Shown: positions 1-5,215 of the stretch, in pieces
Position numbering within the stretch: the stretch's first letter is position 1
How the letters are laid out: each line of letters begins with the position of its first letter
Source: an uncultured Eubacteriales bacterium
Lineage (GTDB): Bacteria > Bacillota > Clostridia > UMGS1883
Length of the DNA: 5,830 nt
Reading direction: 5' to 3'
NCBI GenBank assembly: GCA_905195005.1
Contig: CAJJUC010000148.1
Span: forward strand, 1 to 5,830
Position numbers and translations under genes: made by a program
The notes under the pieces: model-generated
Databases searched by the model: none
What the model was told of the DNA's origin: nothing
The model's input: the letters and a program-made list of their open reading frames with translations, nothing else

Positions 1-221
1 TTCGTATTTGCGAGCATTTTTGCGCTGTAATGTCGGAAAAGACTTCAAAAAAACGAGTTCGGATACTGACACATCTGCTTAAAGAATAATGTCGAATTAT
101 TGGGGATACATGAGGAAAAAACAGCTTTTTGTAACCTATGCACAAAAAAAATAATTTTTTTATTATAAATTCATTAATCACGTATATTGCAATTTTAGTG
201 TATTCGTTGTAATATATATAC
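1..221. other. AT-rich intergenic stretch, possibly with the tail of an upstream gene
   Basis: Two + strand frames are open from the left edge. One ends at a TAA at 80-82, the other at a TAA at 87-89. The second ends in a lysine-rich stretch finishing HLLKE and looks more protein-like, so it may be the last 28 codons of an upstream gene, but it is too short to identify. Beyond that the DNA is very AT-rich. A perfect 6-bp inverted repeat (AATAAT, 5-nt spacer, ATTATT) lies at 85-101, and an A8/T7 tract pair at 144-161 may bend the DNA. No gene start with a good ribosome-binding site is followed by an ORF of useful length on either strand. Confidence 0.35.
187..215 (+). promoter_or_regulatory. 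Possible promoter of the candidate small RNA
   Basis: TTGCAA (187-192) as -35 is separated by 17 bp from TAATAT (210-215) as -10. Each is a partial match to the sigma-A consensus (4 of 6 for the -10). The DNA just upstream (162-182) is almost purely A/T, as in an UP element. The predicted start near 222 coincides with the first base of the GTACTT hairpin. Such motifs arise easily by chance in AT-rich DNA, so this rests mostly on its position relative to the downstream terminator. Confidence 0.35.
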
Positions 222-294
222 GTACTTGGTAAGTACAAACTTTTTTCATTTTCCCTCCTTTTAGTGGCAGACGCGAGTGTCTGTCATTTTTTTT
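222..294 (+). ncRNA. Candidate small RNA with CCCTCC segment and intrinsic terminator
   Basis: Three parts are seen in order. First is a perfect 5' hairpin, GTACTT-GGT-AAGTAC (222-236). Second is an unstructured pyrimidine-rich linker (239-262) containing CCCTCCTT at 253-260. Third is an 8-bp terminator hairpin with T8 (265-294). This is the usual build of a Gram-positive regulatory sRNA: protective 5' stem, C-rich single-stranded seed, Rho-independent terminator. C-rich seeds in known sRNAs such as RsaE/RoxS pair with ribosome-binding sites. Here the CCCTCCTT block is exactly complementary over 8 bases to the nrdD Shine-Dalgarno at 556-563, though it would pair with many strong SD sequences. 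No known RNA family is recognised. Alternatives are the 3' end of an upstream mRNA, or a minus-strand gene start, since the reverse complement reads as an SD followed by ATG. Confidence 0.4.
265..294 (+). terminator. Rho-independent terminator
   Basis: TGGCAGAC (265-272) pairs with GTCTGTCA (279-286), with one G-U pair and a 6-nt loop GCGAGT, and is followed directly by eight T's (287-294). No matching A-tract precedes the stem, so it acts on + strand transcripts only. It ends the candidate small RNA and/or a gene entering from the left. It also insulates the nrdD promoter from upstream transcription. Confidence 0.8.
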
Positions 295-307
295 GCGCTT
301 CGGCGCA
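294..307 (+). other. C(TTCG)G tetraloop hairpin after the terminator
   Basis: TGCGC-TTCG-GCGCA forms a 5-bp stem closed by a C(UUCG)G loop, one of the most stable RNA tetraloops. It abuts the T-tract of the preceding terminator and has no T-tract of its own. It may form in read-through transcripts or be a remnant of a second terminator. Its function is unknown. Confidence 0.4.
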
Positions 308-382
308 TTGAAGCCGCGGCAGACTCGTTTTCTAACAATTGGTGTTTACATAATAAATCTTAAATTTATTGAATAATACCTA

Positions 383-411
383 TTGACATTTTCATCTATA
401 TATGCTATGCT
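383..411 (+). promoter_or_regulatory. nrdDG promoter, consensus -35 and extended -10
   Basis: A perfect TTGACA (383-388) is followed after 17 bp by TATGCT (406-411), preceded by TG one base upstream (403-404), which makes an extended -10. Transcription should begin near A417, giving a leader of about 153 nt before the nrdD ATG. The first NrdR-like box lies in the spacer and the second just downstream of the start, so bound repressor would block RNA polymerase. Confidence 0.75.
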
Positions 412-440
412 ATTTTACGAGATACCACTATATATGGGGG
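393..440 (+). promoter_or_regulatory. Tandem NrdR boxes (NrdR operator)
   Basis: The nine bases CTATATATG occur at 396-404 and again at 428-436, exactly 32 bp apart. Placed in 16-bp windows (393-408 and 425-440) they match the core of the NrdR consensus, acaCwAtATaTwGtgt, best in the left half and centre; the right half-sites are degenerate. NrdR boxes are known to come in pairs separated by a 15-16 bp linker, that is about three helical turns, and the linker here is 16 bp. NrdR is the ATP/dATP-sensing repressor of ribonucleotide reductase genes, and its ATP-cone resembles the one in NrdD. Spacing, position over the promoter and the downstream gene all agree. Confidence 0.75.
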
Positions 441-451
441 ATAGACTCCGA

Positions 452-531
452 ATGCGGTCATCAGCGGTTATACAGGGGTTTTGCCCTGTTTTTCCATGTG
501 CGGAGCATGCAGCGCGTGCGGCAGACCGCGT
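452..531 (+). promoter_or_regulatory. Structured nrdD leader with terminator-like hairpin
   Basis: A long-range stem, 452-459 with 524-531 (8 bp, one G-U), encloses two local hairpins. The first is ACAGGG (472-477) with CCCTGT (484-489), loop GTTTTG, followed by a run of five T's (489-493) like a weak intrinsic terminator. The second is GCATGC (505-510) with GCGTGC (514-519), a 3-nt loop and one G-U pair. The block is clearly more GC-rich than the DNA on either side. It could be an attenuator, a riboswitch-like element or simply a folded 5' UTR. It does not match the purine (including 2'-deoxyguanosine), cobalamin or other riboswitch cores I know. No clear antiterminator pairing was found. 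Confidence 0.4.
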
Positions 532-555
532 TTGCATCGATGCTTCGGGAAAACT

Positions 556-563
556 AAGGAGGG
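556..563 (+). promoter_or_regulatory. nrdD ribosome-binding site
   Basis: AAGGAGGG is a near-perfect Shine-Dalgarno. It lies 6 nt before ATG at 570 but only 3 nt before the in-frame TTG at 567, so it selects ATG 570 as the start. It is the 8-base complement of CCCTCCTT in the candidate small RNA. Confidence 0.85.
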
Positions 564-569
564 TTTTTG

Positions 570-2744
570 ATGAAAATTATTAAACGAAATGGCTCTGAGG
601 TGCTGTTTGACGAGAGTAAAATACTGACCGCCATTTCAAAGGCAAATGAAGCCGTGCCTCATCAGGTTCGTATGACGGAAAAGCAGATTGAAAGAATTGC
701 GGAAAGAGTTGTTCTTTCGTGCGAATCGCTCGGTCATTCCCCGAGCGTTGAAGAAGTACAGGATTTGGTTGAGCACCAGGTAATGGCACACGGAGCTTTT
801 GAGGTTGCAAAGGCTTATATTACGTATCGGTATACAAGAACTCTCGTCCGCCAGTCAAATACAACGGATGACAAGATTCTCAGCCTCATCGAATGCAACA
901 ATGAAGAAGCCAAACAGGAAAATTCAAATAAAAACCCCGTGGTTAATTCAACGCAGCGTGACTACATGGCAGGCGAGGTATCGAGAGATATTACGAACAG
1001 AATCCTGCTCCCGAAGGAAATTGTTGACGCGCATAACGAGGGAATTATTCATTTCCACGACAGTGATTACTATGCGCAGCATATGCATAACTGCGATCTT
1101 GTGAATCTTGAAGATATGCTGCAAAACGGCACTGTTATAACGGGAACGCTTATCGAACGTCCGCACAGCTTTTCGACCGCCTGCAACATTGCAACTCAGA
1201 TAATTGCGCAGGTTGCGTCCAATCAGTACGGCGGTCAGTCAATATCGCTGACGCATCTTGCTCCGTTTATACAGGTCAGCCGTGAAAAGATAGCGCGCGA
1301 TTTGAGAAGCGAGCTTGTTGAGGCGAATATGACAATGGACGATGAAACATTTAAGAAAATTGTTGAACGCCGCTTGCGCTTTGAAGTGAAAAAAGGGGTT
1401 CAGACGATACAGTATCAGGTTGTAACTCTTCTTACGACAAACGGTCAGGCTCCGTTTGTGACAGTATTTATGTATCTTAACGAGGCGAAGAATGAGCAGG
1501 AGAAAAAGGATCTTGCAATGATAATCGAAGAGGTTCTCACGCAGCGTTATCAGGGCGTTAAAAATGAAAAAGGCGTTTGGGTGACGCCTGCATTTCCGAA
1601 GCTTATTTACGTTCTTGAGAATGATAATATCCATGAGGGGGATAAGTATTATTATCTCACCGAGCTTGCGGCTAAATGCACTGCAAAGCGTATGGTTCCC
1701 GATTACATTTCGGAAAAGGTTATGCTTGAAAATAAGATTGATAAGAACGGGGAGGGGCATTGCTACACATGCATGGGCTGCCGCAGCTTCCTCACTCCGT
1801 ATGTGGATGAGAACGGCAAGCCGAAGTATTACGGCCGCTTCAATCAGGGCGTTGTCACCGTGAACCTGGTGGATATCGGGCTTTCGGCAGAAAAGAGTAT
1901 GGATAAATTCTGGAAGATTTTCGACCAGCGCATGGAGCTTTGTCATTGGGCTCTGCGCTGCCGTCACGAAAGACTTGAGGGAACGTATTCCGACGTTGCG
2001 CCGATTTTGTGGCAGCACGGTGCGCTTCTGCGTCTTAAAAAGGGCGAGAAGATAGACAAATATCTTCACGGCGGTTATTCAACGCTTTCGCTCGGTTATG
2101 CCGGTCTTTGGGAATGTGTGTACAGTCTTATCGGCAAAAAGCTCACGGAGCCCGAGGGTGAGGAGCTTGGTCTTAAGATAATGAAAAGGCTTAATGAATA
2201 TACCGCGAAGTGGAAAGCGGAGGAGAATATCGATTATTCGCTCTACGGAACTCCGCTGGAAAGCACAACGTATAAGTTTGCAAAGTGCCTGCAAAAGCGT
2301 TTCGGCGTTATTAAGGGCGTGACGGATAAGGGGTATATCACAAACAGCTATCATGTTCACGTTACCGAGGATATTAACGCATTCGACAAGCTTGCGCTTG
2401 AAGCAAAATTTCAGGCGCTTTCTCCCGGCGGTGCAATCAGCTATGTTGAAGTCCCCGATATGCAGCACAACATTGAAGCTGTGCTCGACGTCATGAACTT
2501 TATCTATGATAATATTATGTATGCGGAGCTTAACACAAAGAGCGATTACTGCCAGAAGTGCGGCTGGGACGGCGAAATCGGAATAGAGGAGCAGGACGGC
2601 AAGCTTATCTGGAAATGCCCTCAGTGCGGAAATACCGACCAGGACACAATGAACGTTGCAAGAAGAACCTGCGGATACATCGGAACGCAGTTCTGGAATC
2701 AGGGCAGAACGCAGGAAATTAAGGAAAGAGTTCTGCACCTGTAA
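570..2744 (+). CDS. nrdD: Anaerobic (class III) ribonucleoside-triphosphate reductase
   Basis: NrdD reduces ribonucleoside triphosphates to dNTPs in anaerobic cells, using a glycyl radical in the cytoplasm. The 724-residue product is near the usual size (E. coli 712). An N-terminal ATP-cone (about 1-95, beginning MKIIKRNG) provides allosteric activity control. The catalytic barrel includes HFHD (161-164), FSTACNIAT (C205), MGCRSFL (C404, equivalent to the thiyl-radical cysteine of phage T4 NrdD) and GRFNQGVVTVNL. N425 in the last motif fits the formate-using NrdD type, though that assignment is an inference. Near the C terminus four cysteines (C661, C664, C683, C686) form the zinc site. RRTCGYIG carries the radical glycine G702. 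All key residues are present and there is no frameshift. An in-frame TTG at 567 would add one residue but sits too close to the Shine-Dalgarno. nrdG follows after 14 bp, and the NrdR boxes upstream predict repression when dNTPs suffice. Confidence 0.97.
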   Translation: MKIIKRNGSEVLFDESKILTAISKANEAVPHQVRMTEKQIERIAERVVLSCESLGHSPSVEEVQDLVEHQVMAHGAFEVAKAYITYRYTRTLVRQSNTTDDKILSLIECNNEEAKQENSNKNPVVNSTQRDYMAGEVSRDITNRILLPKEIVDAHNEGIIHFHDSDYYAQHMHNCDLVNLEDMLQNGTVITGTLIERPHSFSTACNIATQIIAQVASNQYGGQSISLTHLAPFIQVSREKIARDLRSELVEANMTMDDETFKKIVERRLRFEVKKGVQTIQYQVVTLLTTNGQAPFVTVFMYLNEAKNEQEKKDLAMIIEEVLTQRYQGVKNEKGVWVTPAFPKLIYVLENDNIHEGDKYYYLTELAAKCTAKRMVPDYISEKVMLENKIDKNGEGHCYTCMGCRSFLTPYVDENGKPKYYGRFNQGVVTVNLVDIGLSAEKSMDKFWKIFDQRMELCHWALRCRHERLEGTYSDVAPILWQHGALLRLKKGEKIDKYLHGGYSTLSLGYAGLWECVYSLIGKKLTEPEGEELGLKIMKRLNEYTAKWKAEENIDYSLYGTPLESTTYKFAKCLQKRFGVIKGVTDKGYITNSYHVHVTEDINAFDKLALEAKFQALSPGGAISYVEVPDMQHNIEAVLDVMNFIYDNIMYAELNTKSDYCQKCGWDGEIGIEEQDGKLIWKCPQCGNTDQDTMNVARRTCGYIGTQFWNQGRTQEIKERVLHL

Positions 2745-2758
2745 AATAGGTGAGATAA

Positions 2759-3277
2759 ATGCATTACGGAGAAATAAAAAACTGTGATATTGCCAACGGG
2801 ATCGGCGTGCGTGTTTCGCTGTTCGTTTCGGGCTGCACAAATCACTGCAAAAACTGTTTTCAGCCGCAGACATGGGATTTTGAATACGGAAAGCCGTTCA
2901 CCTCGGAAACGGAAAGCTATATTATCGGGCTTTTAAAGCCGTCCTATATAAACGGGCTGACGGTTCTCGGAGGAGAACCGTTTGAACCGAAGAATCAGCT
3001 TGTGCTTTATCCGTTTTTGAAAAGGGTGAAAGAGACCTTTCCGAAAAAATCAATATGGATGTTTTCGGGATTTACATTTGAAGAACTTACCGACAGTGCG
3101 GCATATCCGAATTGCGAAGTAACGGAGGATATTCTCAGACTTGCCGATGTGCTGATTGACGGCAGATACGATGAATCGCTCAAAAGCATTGCACTTAAAT
3201 TCCGCGGTTCGTCCAATCAGCGGATAATTAATCTTCCCGAAACCTTTAAAAGCGGCAAGGTTACCTTATGGGAATAG
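2759..3277 (+). CDS. nrdG: Anaerobic ribonucleoside-triphosphate reductase activating protein
   Basis: NrdG is a radical-SAM enzyme. It reductively cleaves S-adenosylmethionine and abstracts hydrogen from the NrdD glycine (G702 here), making the active glycyl radical. The 172-residue protein matches the family's short form. The [4Fe-4S] motif CX3CX2C is C26, C30, C33 within SGCTNHCKNC. GGEP (71-74) is the SAM amino-group binding motif. WMFSGFTFEEL (100-110) and DVLIDGRYD (130-138) are NrdG-type signatures, and FRGSSNQRIIN (149-158 region) is typical of the C terminus. It starts 14 bp after nrdD with its own ribosome-binding site (AGGTGA, 2748-2753), so the two are almost surely co-transcribed and share the NrdR-type control. 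It is complete, with nothing unusual. Confidence 0.96.
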   Translation: MHYGEIKNCDIANGIGVRVSLFVSGCTNHCKNCFQPQTWDFEYGKPFTSETESYIIGLLKPSYINGLTVLGGEPFEPKNQLVLYPFLKRVKETFPKKSIWMFSGFTFEELTDSAAYPNCEVTEDILRLADVLIDGRYDESLKSIALKFRGSSNQRIINLPETFKSGKVTLWE

Positions 3278-3288
3278 ATGATATATTT

Positions 3289-3322
3289 TAAGAACCGTTC
3301 GGGCATTTCCGGGCGGTTCTTA
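3289..3322 (+). terminator. Hairpin between nrdG and uvrC, weak terminator or attenuator
   Basis: TAAGAACCG (3289-3297) pairs perfectly with CGGTTCTTA (3314-3322). The stem continues inward through two G-T pairs and CGG/CCG (3300-3302 with 3309-3311) to a 6-nt loop, about 15 bp in all. It starts 12 bp after the nrdG stop, where a terminator is expected. The downstream sequence (TGCATATTACTG) lacks a proper T-run, so termination is probably partial. It could also act as an RNA processing or 3' stabilising structure separating nrdDG from uvrC. Confidence 0.5.
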
Positions 3323-3360
3323 TGCATATTACTGCGCAACGGGGAAGAATATCATTACAG

Positions 3361-3368
3361 AGGTGGAG
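3361..3368 (+). promoter_or_regulatory. uvrC ribosome-binding site
   Basis: AGGTGGAG lies 5 nt before ATG 3374 and decides the start. The same frame is open back to an ATG at 3278, but that start would read through the intercistronic hairpin, has no good Shine-Dalgarno, and would add 32 residues unlike the family. Confidence 0.8.
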
Positions 3369-3373
3369 CGTAC

Positions 3374-5209
3374 ATGAATGAAATTATCGAAGAAAAGCTT
3401 GCAAAGCTTCCGGACAAGCCGGGCGTGTATATGATGAAAAATGCCGCCGGTACGGTTATATACGTCGGAAAAGCAAAGGTGCTGAAAAACCGTGTTCGCC
3501 AGTATTTTCATGCTTCAGCCAATCACAGCGCAAAAACGCTTGTGATGGTTTCAAAAATATGCGACCTTGATTATATAATCTGTGACAGTGAGATGGAGGC
3601 GCTTGTCCTTGAATCGAACCTGATTAAGGAATATAAGCCGAAGTATAATATTCTGCTTAAGGATGATAAGCATTATCCGTATCTGAAAATCACGATGGGG
3701 GAGGAGTATCCGCGCTTGCTATATGTGCGCCGAATTGAAAACGACGGCGCAAAATATTTCGGTCCGTATCCGTCCGGGTATTCTATCCGCGAAACGCTTA
3801 AGCTCGTCCGCGATATTTTCATGATTCCGCACTGTGCCAAGCGTTTTCCGAGGGATATAGGCAAGGAACGCCCGTGCCTTTACCATGCGATGGGAAAGTG
3901 CTCGGCTGTCTGCACGGGAAATGTTGACCCTGCTTCGTACCGCAGAACATTTAAAAGTATAATTAAGTTTTTGGAGGGGAAGGACTCGGAGGTGCTTGAA
4001 ACGCTGCAAACGGAGATGCGCGCAGCTGCCGCGGCGCTTGAATTTGAACGGGCGGCGATTCTGCGCGACCAAATCGAGTCGGTTATGCGCCTCGGCGAAA
4101 GGCAGAAGGTTATCACGGATTCGGGCGGAGATACGGATGTTATCGCTGTTTGCGCCGCCGATTCACTTGCCTCGGCAGAGGTATTTTATATCCGCGGAGG
4201 AAAGCTTATCGGGAGCGATTCGTTTAATCTTTCGGAAACACTTATGCTCGACACTGCACGCCTTTTGTCGGATTTTCTTCCGCGATTTTATTCGCGTGAC
4301 AATTACATTCCCGAAACGGTTTTGATTTCTGAGGATATTGACGATTCCGCCGCGCTTGAAGCATATCTTTCCGAAAAACGCGGAAAAAAGGTTTCCGTGA
4401 AGGTGCCGCAGCGCGGAAATAACCGAAAAACGGTTGATATGGCAATTAAAAATGCTTATAAAAATATTGAGAATTATAAAACCGAGCAGGTGCGCGAAAA
4501 GCTGCGTGCCGCGTCCGTGGTTGAGCTTGCCTCAGCTCTGGCGCTTGAAGTCATTCCCGACAGAATCGAAGCTTACGACATTTCGCATATTTCGGGAACG
4601 GACACTGTTGCGTCAATGGTTGTGTTCGAAAACGGGCGCAGTGCGCGCCGCGAATACAGGCGGTTCAAAATCCGCACCGTTGACGGCGCCAACGACACTG
4701 CTTCCATGCGTGAAACACTGCGCCGCCGCTTCACACATGAACAAAATAAAGGCGACGGTAAATTTGCATCCATGCCTGACCTTATTTTGCTTGACGGCGG
4801 TATTGCGCAGCTGAATGCAGTTAAGCAGCTTTTTGACGAGCTGAATATTGACATTCCGCTTTTCGGCATGGTAAAGGACGACCGCCATCGCACGCGCGGC
4901 GTGGTTTCCGAACAGGGGGAGGCGTTGCTGAACCCCACGGGCGCGGCATTCCGTCTTGTCACAAATATTCAGGATGAGGTGCATCGGTTTGCGATTGAGT
5001 ATCACAGAAAGCTGCACGAAAAAAAGATCATTGCAAGCGAACTTGAAAATATTGAGGGGATAGGCAAGCAAAAGCGCATTGCACTCATGAAGCATTTTAA
5101 AAGCATTGCAAAAATAAAGCAAGCCCCTGCGGAGGAGCTTGCAAAGGTAAAAGGCATAAGCCGGAAAAATGCCGAAGCGATTCATGAGTATTTTGCCGAG
5201 CTGCAGTGA
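3374..5209 (+). CDS. uvrC: Excinuclease ABC subunit C
   Basis: UvrC makes both the 3' and 5' incisions around a lesion in nucleotide excision repair, recruited to the UvrB-DNA complex. The 611 residues equal the usual length (E. coli 610). The GIY-YIG nuclease (about 13-95) shows GVY (17-19), YVG (30-32), R40 and ESN (80-82) and makes the 3' cut. Cysteines C154, C168, C176 and C180 match the Fe-S cluster set reported for E. coli UvrC. The UVR/UvrB-binding helix pair lies at about 202-240. The RNase H-like domain (about 385-545) makes the 5' cut, with YDISH (D402), a VDGANDTASM segment, LLDGG (D474) and DEVHRFA (H537). Tandem helix-hairpin-helix motifs (about 552-611: IEGIGKQKR, VKGISRKNA) bind DNA. 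It is complete with no missing catalytic residue. It lies 96 bp after nrdG, and its stop is 6 bp from the convergent permease gene. Confidence 0.97.
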   Translation: MNEIIEEKLAKLPDKPGVYMMKNAAGTVIYVGKAKVLKNRVRQYFHASANHSAKTLVMVSKICDLDYIICDSEMEALVLESNLIKEYKPKYNILLKDDKHYPYLKITMGEEYPRLLYVRRIENDGAKYFGPYPSGYSIRETLKLVRDIFMIPHCAKRFPRDIGKERPCLYHAMGKCSAVCTGNVDPASYRRTFKSIIKFLEGKDSEVLETLQTEMRAAAAALEFERAAILRDQIESVMRLGERQKVITDSGGDTDVIAVCAADSLASAEVFYIRGGKLIGSDSFNLSETLMLDTARLLSDFLPRFYSRDNYIPETVLISEDIDDSAALEAYLSEKRGKKVSVKVPQRGNNRKTVDMAIKNAYKNIENYKTEQVREKLRAASVVELASALALEVIPDRIEAYDISHISGTDTVASMVVFENGRSARREYRRFKIRTVDGANDTASMRETLRRRFTHEQNKGDGKFASMPDLILLDGGIAQLNAVKQLFDELNIDIPLFGMVKDDRHRTRGVVSEQGEALLNPTGAAFRLVTNIQDEVHRFAIEYHRKLHEKKIIASELENIEGIGKQKRIALMKHFKSIAKIKQAPAEELAKVKGISRKNAEAIHEYFAELQ

Positions 5210-5215
5210 ATATGC

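Noticed and set aside
110..154. A 14-codon frame starting ATGAGGAAAAAACAGC
   Set aside because: It is very short, in AT-rich DNA, with only GGGG as a possible ribosome-binding site and no recognisable product.
144..166. A8/T7 tracts and ATAAT...ATTAT inverted repeat as a terminator
   Set aside because: The stem would be only A-T pairs without a GC core, too weak for intrinsic termination. It is more likely curved AT-rich DNA.
421..495. Purine or 2'-deoxyguanosine riboswitch in the nrdD leader
   Set aside because: These riboswitches are known upstream of some RNR genes, but the conserved three-way junction and loop sequences are not found here.
383..583. A 66-codon + strand open frame overlapping the nrdD start, possible leader peptide
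   Set aside because: Its TTG start is the promoter -35 itself. Internal ATGs (407, 434, 452) lack a proper Shine-Dalgarno, and 407 lies in the -10. The product resembles no protein and the frame is interrupted right after the nrdD start.
1239..2873. Long minus-strand open frames opposite nrdD (276 and 264 codons)
   Set aside because: They are shadows of nrdD in a reverse frame. Their products show no recognisable domain, while the + strand carries every NrdD motif.
3278..3373. A 32-residue N-terminal extension of UvrC from ATG 3278, abutting the nrdG stop
   Set aside because: It has no strong ribosome-binding site, reads through the intercistronic hairpin, and would make UvrC longer than the family. 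ATG 3374 has AGGTGGAG 5 nt upstream and begins the usual MNEIIEEKL-type N-terminus.
4573..5185. Minus-strand open frames opposite the end of uvrC
   Set aside because: They are antisense shadows. UvrC nuclease and helix-hairpin-helix motifs are intact on the + strand.
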